Source: Acidobacteriota bacterium (GTDB lineage: Bacteria > Acidobacteriota > Terriglobia > Acidiferrales > UBA7541). From it: 53,648 bases of DNA. The position numbers and the translations under genes were made by a program. The DNA is taken from contig JAMCWK010000133.1 in NCBI GenBank assembly GCA_023481105.1, forward strand, positions 1 to 53,648. The letters run 5' to 3'. The notes beneath the pieces are model-generated. The model was not told the origin of the DNA, did no database searches, and saw only the letters and a list, made by a program, of their open reading frames with translations. The number at the start of each line of letters is the position of its first letter. The first letter of the stretch is position 1. Below are positions 6,989 through 16,298 of this stretch, piece after piece.

Positions 6989-7897
6989 ATGATGAATGAA
7001 TCTCCAGCGAGGGCTTCGAGCGGCGATGCGGGCGCAGCGTTGCACGCGTTGCTGCTCGAAGCACGCTTTGCGCAGGCTGTGAACCTGGCACGCGGCGGTC
7101 ATTACGCGGAAGCGGAAAATGTTCTGGGCAGCATGGCGCAGGAAGGAGACCAGGCGCCCATGCTGCTGGACTTGCTGGCGCGGATCCGAGCACAGCAAGG
7201 GCGGCTGCTGGAGGCCGAAGCGCTGTGGACGCAGGCCGCGCAACTCGCGCCGGACAATGGCGCATTCCAAGCCGGGCTCGCGCGCATTGCGGCGCTGCAA
7301 AACCGTCCGCTGCGAGCCTGGCGGATTTTTTTCGTGGTCATCGCTCTGGCGATTTTGCTGGCCGCTGCCGGGCTAACGTGGAAAGTATCGCGAGAACTGG
7401 ACGCCGTTCGCAGCATGGTGACGGAGATGAGGGAGAAAGGGCCGACGGGTGTGGCGAGCAAGCAAGCCGGCGTTCCGTTGCAACAGGAGCAATTCCACAT
7501 TGCCGGCATTTCTTTGCGCGAGGAGCGAAACGCGCTGGTGGCGACTTTTGAGGCAGGCTTATTTTCGAGGGGAACAGCTTTCGCTTCTTTCTCTGGCAAC
7601 CTGCTAACGGAATTTGGACGCAAGCTGGAAGCGAAGAGCGGAAAGGTCTCCGTGGAAATTACCGGCTGCACCGACGACAGCCCCATGCCGGCCGGCAGCA
7701 GATACCGCGACAACTCGGCCCTGGGAATGGCGCGCGCTGTGGCCGTTGCCGAACACCTGCGAAAGACGACGAGGCTGACGGCAAGTCAACTGCTGGTGCG
7801 CGGAGGCGGCGAGGCGAGTGCACCCTACGCGAATGATTCTCCGGCGAACCGGGCGCGAAATCGAACGGTGATCATTCGGATTGCGCGCGTAGAGTGA
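6989..7897 (+). CDS. TPR-like / transmembrane / OmpA-like envelope protein
   Basis: This 302-residue protein has three parts. Residues ~20-105 form TPR-like helix pairs (ARGGHYAEAENVLGSM, QGRLLEAEALWTQAAQLAPDNGAF) and should lie in the cytoplasm. One transmembrane helix spans about 112-131 (WRIFFVVIALAILLAAAGLTW). Residues ~170-302 are an OmpA/MotB-like domain with an ITGCTDDSPMP turn, a DNSALGMARAVAVAEHL helix and the final NRARNRTVIIRI, which in this family contacts peptidoglycan. So the protein would tie a cytoplasmic scaffold to the cell wall. The start is ATG 6989 or the adjacent ATG 6992. It follows the Hsp70-like frame by 13 bases, and its TGA overlaps the GTG of the Clp-cyclase gene (GTGA), so the two are translationally coupled. 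T6SS TssL also has an OmpA-like end, but no other T6SS gene is here. Confidence 0.75.
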   Translation: MMNESPARASSGDAGAALHALLLEARFAQAVNLARGGHYAEAENVLGSMAQEGDQAPMLLDLLARIRAQQGRLLEAEALWTQAAQLAPDNGAFQAGLARIAALQNRPLRAWRIFFVVIALAILLAAAGLTWKVSRELDAVRSMVTEMREKGPTGVASKQAGVPLQQEQFHIAGISLREERNALVATFEAGLFSRGTAFASFSGNLLTEFGRKLEAKSGKVSVEITGCTDDSPMPAGSRYRDNSALGMARAVAVAEHLRKTTRLTASQLLVRGGGEASAPYANDSPANRARNRTVIIRIARVE

Positions 7898-10887
7898 GAC
7901 GACGGGAATCGGGCAAACCATTGCGGCGACAGGAAACACATCCATCCATCCTGGTGACATGGGCCCTGGCCAACGCCGAAGCGTGCCTGGCGGGCAGTTC
8001 GCAGATTGAACCCATCCATTTCTTTTCCGCCGTGCTGCAAATCCTGGACGATGCTTATCACCAGGCCGCCGAACGAGTAGGGCTTTCCACCGAACAAATC
8101 CGGGAATTGTCCCTGCTGGCCACCGAAGGGCGGGAAATTATCGGCATCCCGCAGGACGAAATCACTCGATTGCGGCGTTCGCTGCAAAAGACGCGGCAGG
8201 CCGCGGCGGGGCCGGAAGTCATGCGCACGCTGCACCGTTCGACGACCGCGCGCGCGTTGTTTGATCTGGCCGTGGGCTATGCCATGGAAGAGAAAACGCG
8301 CGCGTTCACGATGCTGCACCTGCTGCGCGCGCTGCTGCTTTTCCCGTCGCCGGATCTGGCGGGCGTGGTGCCGCGGCGGGAACAAACCAAGCCGGCGCTG
8401 ACTTGGGAGACGCGCATCACGCGTTTTGTGGATCAGTTCGAGCTGGCGCGAATCACCATCGTGATGAGCGACATCGAAAGCTCCACGCTACTGAAAAGCC
8501 ACATCGGAGACCTGGAAAGCGCCAAACTGTTTCGCACCCATGACACTTTATTTCGCGAGGAGCTGGCCAAGATTCCCGAGGCCAAGGAAATCAAGTCCAT
8601 GGGCGACGGCTTTCTGCTGGCGTTCCGCTCGGAAACGGACGCGGTGCAGTTTGCGCTGCGGATGCAAGCACAGCTGCGAAGCCACACGCACTTGTCGCAG
8701 CACGGCATCAAGGTTCGATTCGGAATTCACGGCGGGGAAATACTGTCGCGGGTCGTGCCCGGGAGCAACCTCTCCGACCCCATCTTTGGAATTACTATCG
8801 ACACGACTTCGCGCATCCTGACGCTGGCCGCCGGCGACCAGATTCTGACCGACCGGCACGTCCACGACGTGGTCGCCGCGCAACTTGAGGCCCGCCCGAT
8901 TGCGGGCCTGAAACCGATCGCGTGGCGAGCACACGGCAAGTACTACTTGAAGGGGCTGGAAATACCCGTGGATATCTACGAGGTCGGGGAGGAGGGAATT
9001 GCTCCGTTCAAGGAGCCGAAGAGTTCGGAAAAAGCCAGCCAAGTTGCTCCAGAGACGGACAAGGTGCGACCCGTAGCGCCGCGTCCGGCGATGCAACGCG
9101 CCACGCCGGGCATCGACCTGTTCGGCAGAGATTTGACGGCGCTGGCGCGCGACGCGCGGCTTGCTCCGGTGGTCGGCCGCAACAAAGAAGTCAAAAACCT
9201 GGCGCGATTCCTGCAACGCACCACGAAGAGAAATGTAATCGTCATCGGAGAAGCCGGAGTGGGCAAGACCGCCATTGTGGAAGGCCTGGCGCAGCGCATC
9301 GTGGCCGAAAACGCGCCGCAATTCCTGCGCGAACTGCGCATCGTGCAACTCAATGTGGCGGACCTGGTGGCCGGGGCCAAGCACCGCGGCGACATGGAGG
9401 AGCGCATCCAGGGCATCCTGCGCGAAGCCACGTCCGACCCGAACCTGGTGCTGTTCTTCGACGAAATCCACCTGATGCTGAGTGCAGGGACGGGCGGAGG
9501 AGGGGCTCTGGACCTTGCAAACATTTTGAAGCCGGCGCTGGCGCGCGATGATTTCCGTTGCATCGGCGCGACGACCACGGAGGAATTTGAGCGCTACGTG
9601 AAAAGCGATGCGGCATTCATGCGGCGGTTTCAGGTGCTTCGCGTGCCCGAGCCCACTCCGGCGGAGGCGCTGGAGATTTGCCGCAAGTGGGCGCGGCGCA
9701 TCGAGGAAATTCAAGGCGTGGCGTTCGAGGAAGATGCTTTGCAGGCGGCGGTCACACTTTCGTCGCAGCTCATCCGCGGGCGCGCCCTGCCCGATAAGGC
9801 CATTGACCTGCTCGAAAACACCGCGGCGTTTGTGAAAGTGTCTTCCATCAGCTTGCATGCGGCTGTGCCCACGAAGGAAGCGCCGCGCATCCGGCAAGCG
9901 CACATTGAAAATGTGCTCGAGGAACACTACGGAATATCCGCGAGCGCCGCGAAAGTGCTCGATGTGAGCGCGGTGCAGCGGGAATGGGACGAGCAGATTG
10001 TCGGGCAAGCCGAGGCCGGAAAGGCCATCGTCGAAACGCTGGCGAGTAGCGCGCGAAAAGACGACGCGGCGCGACCGCTGGGCATCTTCCTCTTCACCGG
10101 CCCGACTGGAGTGGGGAAAACTTTTGCGGCAGAGTGTCTGGCACGGACGCTGTTCGGAGCGAGTGCCGACGCGCTGGGGCGCTTCAACATGAGCGAATTC
10201 AAAGAGCGGCACGAACTCGGCCGGCTGATTGGCGCGCCGCCGGGCTTCCTGGGCCACGAGCAACCCGGCGCGTTGTTCCGCTACGCAGAGAGCCATCCGC
10301 AGGGATTGATCCTGCTGGACGAGATGGAAAAGGCGCATCCGGAAATTCAAGATTACTTTTTGCAGATTTTCGACAAGGGCGAGGCGATGGATTCGCGGGG
10401 CCGCCGGGCCGACTTCCGGCGATATCTTTTCGTGATGACATGCAACTTGATTGTTGCGCCCGGCGACAAGTCGCGCATTGGATTTCACGCGGGCGACGAG
10501 CAGCAGCGGCTGGATGCTTCGAAAGCCACGGCGGCCAAATTGCTATCGCACTTCCGGCCGGAATTTCTGGCGAGGATTGATCGCGTGATTTTCTTCCGCG
10601 CGCTGGAGGAGAGCGACTTTCGAATCCTGCTGGACCGGAGGATTGCTTCGGTGACCTTGGAGATTGCCGAACGGCACCACACGCGGCTGGAAGTGAGCGA
10701 CACGGCCAGAGAAAGAATTGCCGCGCTGGGCGCCGGGCGAGCAGAAGGAATTCGCGGCTTCGAGAAAATCGTGGAAGATTTTTTGATCTCCGACGTGATG
10801 AATTTCTGCAAGAGCGGTCCGAAAAAAGCGGTCCTCCGCGTGGAATGGATGGATGACAAGGTGACGTGCGCTTGGGCGGGCGAATGA
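7894..10887 (+). CDS. Clp-type double AAA+ ATPase with inserted class III nucleotidyl-cyclase domain
   Basis: A 997-residue fusion. Residues ~15-155 resemble a Clp N-domain (two helical repeats ending in FTMLHLLRALLLF). Residues ~185-370 are a class III adenylate/guanylate cyclase domain with both metal Asp residues (D193 in MSDIESST, D238 in SMGDGF). The catalytic Asn of the usual V-N-x-A-A-R motif is Asp here (D303), while the Arg is kept (R307). AAA1 has Walker A GEAGVGKT (K458) and Walker B LVLFFDEIH. AAA2 has GPTGVGKT (K742) and LILLDEMEKAHPE. The linker between the AAA modules is too short for a ClpB M-domain, so it is closer to ClpA/ClpC. The pore-loop aromatics differ from the norm (KHRG in AAA1, GFLG in AAA2). 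The GTG start overlaps the previous stop. It probably unfolds proteins in response to, or while making, a cyclic nucleotide. Confidence 0.88.
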   Translation: MRRRESGKPLRRQETHPSILVTWALANAEACLAGSSQIEPIHFFSAVLQILDDAYHQAAERVGLSTEQIRELSLLATEGREIIGIPQDEITRLRRSLQKTRQAAAGPEVMRTLHRSTTARALFDLAVGYAMEEKTRAFTMLHLLRALLLFPSPDLAGVVPRREQTKPALTWETRITRFVDQFELARITIVMSDIESSTLLKSHIGDLESAKLFRTHDTLFREELAKIPEAKEIKSMGDGFLLAFRSETDAVQFALRMQAQLRSHTHLSQHGIKVRFGIHGGEILSRVVPGSNLSDPIFGITIDTTSRILTLAAGDQILTDRHVHDVVAAQLEARPIAGLKPIAWRAHGKYYLKGLEIPVDIYEVGEEGIAPFKEPKSSEKASQVAPETDKVRPVAPRPAMQRATPGIDLFGRDLTALARDARLAPVVGRNKEVKNLARFLQRTTKRNVIVIGEAGVGKTAIVEGLAQRIVAENAPQFLRELRIVQLNVADLVAGAKHRGDMEERIQGILREATSDPNLVLFFDEIHLMLSAGTGGGGALDLANILKPALARDDFRCIGATTTEEFERYVKSDAAFMRRFQVLRVPEPTPAEALEICRKWARRIEEIQGVAFEEDALQAAVTLSSQLIRGRALPDKAIDLLENTAAFVKVSSISLHAAVPTKEAPRIRQAHIENVLEEHYGISASAAKVLDVSAVQREWDEQIVGQAEAGKAIVETLASSARKDDAARPLGIFLFTGPTGVGKTFAAECLARTLFGASADALGRFNMSEFKERHELGRLIGAPPGFLGHEQPGALFRYAESHPQGLILLDEMEKAHPEIQDYFLQIFDKGEAMDSRGRRADFRRYLFVMTCNLIVAPGDKSRIGFHAGDEQQRLDASKATAAKLLSHFRPEFLARIDRVIFFRALEESDFRILLDRRIASVTLEIAERHHTRLEVSDTARERIAALGAGRAEGIRGFEKIVEDFLISDVMNFCKSGPKKAVLRVEWMDDKVTCAWAGE

Positions 10888-11164
10888 TGCGGAGGGCGGG
10901 GGAAGCTCGACCTAAAACTATGCACAGCGATGAGCAGCCATGAGAGCCTGGCCGAGGCTGAGGCAGTCAAACCCAACTTCACAGGTTCTGGCTGTGATAT
11001 AGACTCTCTCATCGCAACTGGTACAAAAACTTAAGCAGGTCAACCGGCTTTAATGCCGGTGCGGACCGTTGTGTGCATGGAGGCGCTGACAGGGATCTCC
11101 ACTGGCGACGATTTTGCAATGTAGGGCGCGCAATTTTCCACATTTGGGAAGGCCAAAAAAAGGC
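10888..11164. other. Intergenic region with no gene seen
   Basis: No supported frame is present. A small hairpin CCGGC-TTTAAT-GCCGG (11043-11058) has no T-tract after it and may only weakly end transcription from the Clp-cyclase operon. Confidence 0.5.
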
Positions 11165-11203
11165 TTGACAACGTCTGAATATAAGAATAAAAGGTCTTAT
11201 TCT
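11165..11203 (+). promoter_or_regulatory. Promoter and palindromic operator of the nitrate respiration operon
   Basis: A perfect -35 TTGACA (11165-11170) is followed after 17 bases by TAAAAG (11188-11193) as -10. Overlapping the -10 is a perfect inverted repeat, AGAATAA (11184-11190) and TTATTCT (11197-11203) with a 6-base spacer. The position is right for repression, and the first gene is an Rrf2-type regulator, so autoregulation is likely. The AT-rich form resembles known NsrR/IscR-type sites only in a general way. Confidence 0.6.
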
Positions 11204-11220
11204 CTGATTTGAAAGGATAG

Positions 11221-11733
11221 ATGCATCTCATCGCGAGTCACGCAACGGAGCTGGCAATCAGAGCGGCGATCCACCTCGCCTTGCAGCCCACAGGCAAGCA
11301 TTCCCCCACGCGCGAAATCGCAGCGGGCACCGGACTTCCCGCGGCCTATCTGGCCAAGATCATGCGTATGCTGATCCGCGCCGGATTGGTGCGCGCGTTC
11401 CATGGGCCGGGTGGTGGCGTGGAACTCGGACGGCCCGCAGATTCCATTTCGCTTGCTTCGCTGGTGCGCGCGGTGGAAGGCGAAGCGCAAGAGGAGCGAT
11501 GCATCCTGGGTTTGACCGCGTGCTCCGAAGCGGAGCCCTGCCTGCTGCACGCGCAGTGGGTTCCCCTTCGCGCCGAACTTTGCCGAATGCTCGACGAGAC
11601 TTCGCTAAACATGCTCGTGAAAGAAGCGAAAAAGAGGCAGCGCGTACTGCCAGAAGGCGAATTGGCCCGCGCGGCAGCGGCACCCCGAGCGAAACCCAAG
11701 CACAAAGCTCGCAAGAGGAAGACACTGTTATGA
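11221..11733 (+). CDS. Rrf2-family transcriptional regulator (NsrR/IscR-like)
   Basis: A 170-residue protein with the Rrf2 winged-helix pattern. The N-terminal helix has HATELAIRAAIHLAL, then SPTREIAAGTGLPAAYLAKIMRMLIRAGLV for recognition, then a GPGGGVELGRP wing. Three cysteines in C-x6-C-x5-C (ERCILGLTAC...EPC) match the Fe-S cluster site of NsrR and IscR, with one residue more in the first gap than in E. coli IscR. The family uses this cluster to sense NO, iron-sulfur status or redox state. A basic, Lys-rich C-terminal tail ([13 protein letters not shown]) is extra. It opens the nar-act operon and overlaps narC by ATGA, so it almost certainly controls nitrate respiration. The palindrome on its own promoter is the expected target. 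NO or nitrite sensing is inferred. Confidence 0.88.
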   Translation: MHLIASHATELAIRAAIHLALQPTGKHSPTREIAAGTGLPAAYLAKIMRMLIRAGLVRAFHGPGGGVELGRPADSISLASLVRAVEGEAQEERCILGLTACSEAEPCLLHAQWVPLRAELCRMLDETSLNMLVKEAKKRQRVLPEGELARAAAAPRAKPKHKARKRKTLL

Positions 11734-12641
11734 AACTCCCCACGCATTGCGCTCGAAAGCATCGGACCGCCCGTCTGCGTTCCGCGGCCGTGCGGTTTCA
11801 CTTGACCTGCGCCGCGTTCGTGCTTCTGCTGGCGCTTGCCGCTCCGGCACAGGCGCAGGACGCCGCCACCTACTTCAAGCAGAACTGCTCGAGCTGCCAC
11901 ACCATTGGCGCCGGCCGCCTTGCCGGTCCGGACCTGAAGAATGTGCACACGCGGCGAGACCGCGCATGGCTCAAGCAGTTCGTGCCCAACCCCCGCGCGA
12001 TGATTGACCGCGGCGATCCCTACGCGCTAAAGCTGCTGCAATCGGCCAATGGCGTGGTGATGCCGCCGCCGCAGAGTCTCACGGATGTCCGCTTGAACGA
12101 GATTCTTGATTTCATCGAAGCCGAATCCAAGGCCGGAAGAATCTGGGGAGGGGGAGGGTTGAGTGATCGTCCGTACACCGCCGCCGATTTGGTGTTGGGC
12201 CGCGCGCTCTTCACCGGCGAGAAGTCGCTGGCCAAAGGTGGAGCGGCGTGCATTTCATGTCACACCGTTGGCACGCTCGGCGGTTTTGGAGGCGGACGCC
12301 TGGCCCCGGCGCCACAGTATGACCTGACACGGGTGTACGAGCGGCTCGGCGGGCGCAAGGCACTGGGCTCGTGGCTCTCCGCACCGCCGACCCCCACGAT
12401 GGGCGCTCTATTCAAGCAGCACCCGATTCAGCCCGACGAAGCATTCGCGCTGCTGGCGGTGGTGGAGGATGCAGCAGCGCGCAGCGGCGAAGCCGATGCC
12501 GTGCCGCTGCTGAATTTCTTTCTCCTCGGGCTCGGCGGCGTCGTCGCCGGACTGGTTACATTTGGCACCGTGTGGCGCGGGCGTTTCCGGAGCGTTCGCC
12601 GGGCTCTTGTGCGCGGGGAATTGCAGAGAGGTGAGGGATGA
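11730..12641 (+). CDS. narC: Membrane-anchored diheme cytochrome c (NarC-like)
   Basis: This 303-residue protein has a long N-terminal signal peptide (hydrophobic core at ~27-40, cleavage near AQAQD). It has two c-type heme sites, CSSCH at 53-57 and CISCH at 174-178, each in a small cytochrome c fold with likely distal Met residues (VVMPPPQSL, and PTMGALF for the second). A C-terminal membrane helix lies at ~260-282. It would sit on the outer face of the inner membrane and carry electrons. In Thermus a diheme cytochrome NarC is encoded directly before narG and works with NarI, and this gene occupies the same place. The start ATG overlaps the regulator's TGA, and its own TGA overlaps the narG ATG. 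An upstream-extended frame exists but would remove the signal peptide from the N-terminus. The name narC is by position and architecture. Confidence 0.82.
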   Translation: MKLPTHCARKHRTARLRSAAVRFHLTCAAFVLLLALAAPAQAQDAATYFKQNCSSCHTIGAGRLAGPDLKNVHTRRDRAWLKQFVPNPRAMIDRGDPYALKLLQSANGVVMPPPQSLTDVRLNEILDFIEAESKAGRIWGGGGLSDRPYTAADLVLGRALFTGEKSLAKGGAACISCHTVGTLGGFGGGRLAPAPQYDLTRVYERLGGRKALGSWLSAPPTPTMGALFKQHPIQPDEAFALLAVVEDAAARSGEADAVPLLNFFLLGLGGVVAGLVTFGTVWRGRFRSVRRALVRGELQRGEG

Positions 12642-15600
12642 AGCGGAAAAGCGCACTGGATTGGATTAAGGACGAAAACGATCCGAACCTGCGGAGCTGG
12701 GAAGAGTTTTACCGCAACCGCTGGCAATACGACAAAGTGGTGCGAAGCACGCATGGCGTGAACTGCACGGGAGGCTGTACCTGGCAGATTCACGTGAAGG
12801 ACGGCATCGTCACCTGGGAGATGCAGGGGCTGGATTATCCCGCGCTTTCCGCCGACCTGCCGCCCTACGAGCCGCGCGGGTGCCAGCGCGGCATTTCCTT
12901 TTCCTGGTACCTCTATAGCCCGCTGCGTGTGAAGTATCCCTACGTCCGCGGGGCGCTGCTCGATTTGTGGAAGAAAGCACGTCTCGAACACGCTGACCCG
13001 GTAGATGCGTGGAAATCGCTGGTGGAAAATCCCGAAGCGCGCACGCGCTGGCAGCGCGCCCGCGGCAAGGGCGGGTTCCGCCGCGCCGACTGGGACACCA
13101 TGCTGGAGCTCATCGCCGCGGCGAATCTCCACACCATCAAGACGCATGGCCCGGACCGCATCGCCGGCTTCTCGCCGATTCCGGCGATGTCCATGATCAG
13201 CTACGCCGCCGGCGCGCGCATGCTGCAATTGATGGGCGGCATTTCGCTGTCCTTCTACGACTGGTATTGCGACCTGCCCAGCGCCTCGCCGGAAGTGTGG
13301 GGCGAACAGACCGACGTGCACGAATCGGCCGACTGGTACAACGCCAAGCTCATCGTTTCCATGGGCGCAAACCTGAACATGACACGCACGCCAGACTGCC
13401 ACTTCGCGGCGGAAGCGCGCCACAACGGCTCAAAGTTCTGGGTCTTCTCGCCGGACTTCAGCCAGGTGGCCAAGTACGCCGATGAATGGGTAGCCATCAA
13501 TGCCGGGCAGGATGGCGCGTGGTGGATGGCCGTGAATCACGTGCTGCTTAACGAAGCGCATCACGAGAAGCAGACGCCGTACTTCATCGACTACACGAAG
13601 AAATACACCGACGCGCCGTATCTCGTCGAACTGGATGCGAAGGACAGCGCATTTCGTCCGGGCCAGCTTCTCCGCGCCAACCGCCTTGAGGGTTATGCGG
13701 GAGTCGAGAATGGTGACTGGAAATTCCTGATGTGGGACGCCGCTTCCGGCAAGCCGAAAATGCCGATGGGTTCGAGCGGCTTCCGCTGGGGTAAAGAGAA
13801 AGGGAAGTGGAACCTGCTGCTAAAAGACGGCGTGGACGGCTCGGAGATTGATCCCACGCTGACTTTTCTTGCCAAGAGCGACGGCGTGGTGCAGGTCGAA
13901 CTCGACGACTTCGCCGAAGGCCGACCGATGCGCCGCGGCGTGCCGGTCAAGAAAATCAAAACGAAGGACGGCAAGAGCGTCACCGTCACCACCATCTACG
14001 ACCTACTGATGGCGCAGTACGGCGTCGGGCGCGGCCTCGAAGGAGATTATCCGAAGGACTACAACGACGAGAGCCGGCCCTACACGCCGGCGTGGTCGGA
14101 GAAATACACCGGCATGGACCGCGAGCTGGTGATTCGCTTCGCGCGCGAATGGGCTACCACCGCCGAGCTCACCAAGGGCAAGTGCACCATCATCATCGGC
14201 GCCGGCGTGAATCACTGGTATCACGCCAACTTGATGTACCGTGCGGGGATTCACGCGCTGATGTTCTGCGGCTGCGTCGGCGTGAACGGCGGCGGCTTGG
14301 CGCACTACGTCGGGCAGGAAAAACTCGCGCCGATGGAATCGTGGTCGGCTATCGCTTTTGGGCGCGATTGGGTGCCGGCCGTGCGCCTGCAAAATGCGCC
14401 GAGCTGGCACTATGTCAACACCGACCAGTGGCGCTACGAAAAGGAATTCACCGATTACCACACCGTGCCGCCCGATCAGCCCGCCGGCTCCATCGCTACC
14501 GGCCACACCATGGACGTGCAGGTCCGCGCGGTGCGCAACGGTTGGCTCCCGTTCTATCCTCAATTCAACAAAAATCCGTTGGACATCGTGAAAGAAGCAA
14601 CCGCGGCGGGCGCGAAGGACGAAGCTAGCATCGTCTCGGGTGTCGTCAGCCAGCTGAAATCACGCCAGCTTAAATTCTCCGTTGAGGATCCCGACGCCGC
14701 GGAAAACTGGCCGCGCGTCTGGTTCATCTGGCGCGGCAATGCATTGATGGCCAGCGCCAAGGGCCATGAGTATTTCTTGAAGCACTACCTCGGCACGCAC
14801 ACCAATACGATTGCCGAAGACCTCGCCCAGGATTCGGTGAAAGAGGTCACCTGGCACGAGCACGCCCCACAAGGAAAAATGGACCTGGTGGTGGACCTCA
14901 ACTTCCGCATGGACACCTCCGCACTTTATTCCGACATCGTGCTCCCCGCGGCCACGTGGTACGAGAAGTCCGACCTCAACTCCACGGACATGCACAGCTT
15001 CATCCATCCGCTTTCTGAGGCAGTGCCGCCGTGCTGGGAGTCCAAGAGCGACTGGCAGATCTTCAAGGCCATCGCCAAGAAATTCTCCGAGCTAGCACAG
15101 AAACATTTTCCGGAGCCCGTGTGGGACATCGTCGCTTCGCCGCTGGCGCACGATTCTCCCGCGGAAATCGCGCAGCCGGCCATGAAGGATTGGATAAAGG
15201 GCGAAATCGAAGCCATCCCCGGAAAAACCATGCCCGGGTTCCGCGTGGTGGCGCGCGATTACAAGAATCTCTACAACCAGTTTATCTCCCTGGGCGAACT
15301 GGTAAAGAAAAACGGCCTCGCCGCGCACGGCACGTCCTACGCCATCGAGGACTTCTACGACGAAGCCCTGCGCGACATGCCCACCGTCCGCTGGCAGGGC
15401 AAGACGTTTCCGTCACTCGCGGAAGATGACCACGTCTGCAACGCCGTGCTGCACTTCGCCACGGTCACCAACGGCGAGCTGGCCTATCGCTCCTACAAGA
15501 ACATGGAGGAGAAAGTCGGTCTGCCACTGGTGCAACTTGCAGAAAAGAGCCGCGGAGTCCGCACCAGTTATCAGGACCTGCAATCGCAGCCGCGGCGCTT

Positions 15601-16282
15601 TGTGAACAGCCCGATGTGGTCCGGCCTAATTGAAAACGGCCGCGCCTATGCACCGTTTACCTACAACGTGGAAGCGCTGGTGCCCTGGCGCACGCTCACA
15701 GGTCGCCAGCATTTTTATCTTGACCATCCCGGCTACATCCAGTTCGGCGAGCACCTGCCCACCTACAAGCCCAAGCCGCTGCCCACGCAGTATTCCGATC
15801 TTCGATTCAGCAAGGAGGTCGGGCCTACGAAAATGCTGAATTACCTCACACCGCACGGCAAGTGGCACATCCACTCCACCTACGGCGACAACCAGCGCAT
15901 GACCACGCTTTCCCGCGGCGTCGAGCCGCTGTGGATGAACGAAAAGGACGCTGCGGACATCGGCATTGTGGACAACGATTGGGTGGAAGTGCACAACGAC
16001 AACGGCGTGGTGTGCACGCGTGCCGCCGTCAGCGCGCGCATCCCACGCGGCATCTGCGTGCAGTATCACTCGCCGGAACGCACGTACTCTGTGCCGACGT
16101 CGCCGCTGCGCGGGCATCGCCGCGCCGGCGGGCACAACAGCCTCACGCGCGTTCGCCTAAAGCCCAACTTGATGGTGGGAGGCTACGGCCAGTTTACCTA
16201 CCACTTCAATTATTGGGGTCCAATTGGCTGCAACCGCGACACGCACGTGCTCGTGCGCAAGCTGCCCGAATTGAAGTGGTGA
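12638..16282 (+). CDS. narG: Respiratory nitrate reductase, catalytic alpha subunit
   Basis: The 1214-residue Mo-bisMGD subunit that reduces nitrate to nitrite. The FS0 [4Fe-4S] site is H39, C43, C47 and C82 (His in place of the first Cys, as in NarG). The [10 protein letters not shown] motif provides the Mo ligand Asp (D208), which separates NarG from NapA (Cys) and Nxr-like relatives. Length is close to the usual ~1240. The N-terminus [14 protein letters not shown] lacks a twin-Arg signal, so the active site should face the cytoplasm, in line with the presence of NarK transporters. It overlaps narC (ATGA) and is followed 16 bases later by narH. The subunit is not expected to be secreted, and needs NarJ for cofactor insertion. 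The TGA stop is followed by AAAGGAG, the ribosome site of narH. Confidence 0.97.
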   Translation: MKRKSALDWIKDENDPNLRSWEEFYRNRWQYDKVVRSTHGVNCTGGCTWQIHVKDGIVTWEMQGLDYPALSADLPPYEPRGCQRGISFSWYLYSPLRVKYPYVRGALLDLWKKARLEHADPVDAWKSLVENPEARTRWQRARGKGGFRRADWDTMLELIAAANLHTIKTHGPDRIAGFSPIPAMSMISYAAGARMLQLMGGISLSFYDWYCDLPSASPEVWGEQTDVHESADWYNAKLIVSMGANLNMTRTPDCHFAAEARHNGSKFWVFSPDFSQVAKYADEWVAINAGQDGAWWMAVNHVLLNEAHHEKQTPYFIDYTKKYTDAPYLVELDAKDSAFRPGQLLRANRLEGYAGVENGDWKFLMWDAASGKPKMPMGSSGFRWGKEKGKWNLLLKDGVDGSEIDPTLTFLAKSDGVVQVELDDFAEGRPMRRGVPVKKIKTKDGKSVTVTTIYDLLMAQYGVGRGLEGDYPKDYNDESRPYTPAWSEKYTGMDRELVIRFAREWATTAELTKGKCTIIIGAGVNHWYHANLMYRAGIHALMFCGCVGVNGGGLAHYVGQEKLAPMESWSAIAFGRDWVPAVRLQNAPSWHYVNTDQWRYEKEFTDYHTVPPDQPAGSIATGHTMDVQVRAVRNGWLPFYPQFNKNPLDIVKEATAAGAKDEASIVSGVVSQLKSRQLKFSVEDPDAAENWPRVWFIWRGNALMASAKGHEYFLKHYLGTHTNTIAEDLAQDSVKEVTWHEHAPQGKMDLVVDLNFRMDTSALYSDIVLPAATWYEKSDLNSTDMHSFIHPLSEAVPPCWESKSDWQIFKAIAKKFSELAQKHFPEPVWDIVASPLAHDSPAEIAQPAMKDWIKGEIEAIPGKTMPGFRVVARDYKNLYNQFISLGELVKKNGLAAHGTSYAIEDFYDEALRDMPTVRWQGKTFPSLAEDDHVCNAVLHFATVTNGELAYRSYKNMEEKVGLPLVQLAEKSRGVRTSYQDLQSQPRRFVNSPMWSGLIENGRAYAPFTYNVEALVPWRTLTGRQHFYLDHPGYIQFGEHLPTYKPKPLPTQYSDLRFSKEVGPTKMLNYLTPHGKWHIHSTYGDNQRMTTLSRGVEPLWMNEKDAADIGIVDNDWVEVHNDNGVVCTRAAVSARIPRGICVQYHSPERTYSVPTSPLRGHRRAGGHNSLTRVRLKPNLMVGGYGQFTYHFNYWGPIGCNRDTHVLVRKLPELKW

Positions 16283-16298
16283 TCAAAGGAGCCTGACC

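Noticed and set aside
8548-10488. 646-residue minus-strand frame
   Set aside because: It lies antisense to the Clp-cyclase gene and has no domain; long antisense frames are expected in GC-rich coding DNA.
4302-10887. Type VI secretion locus
   Set aside because: Kinase, Clp ATPase and OmpA-like protein also occur in T6SS, but no TssB, TssC, Hcp, VgrG, TssM or TssK gene is present, and ClpV has no cyclase domain.
11499-11729. N-terminal extension of the NarC-like cytochrome
   Set aside because: It overlaps the Rrf2 gene in another frame and would bury the signal peptide; the ATG at 11730 overlaps the regulator stop.
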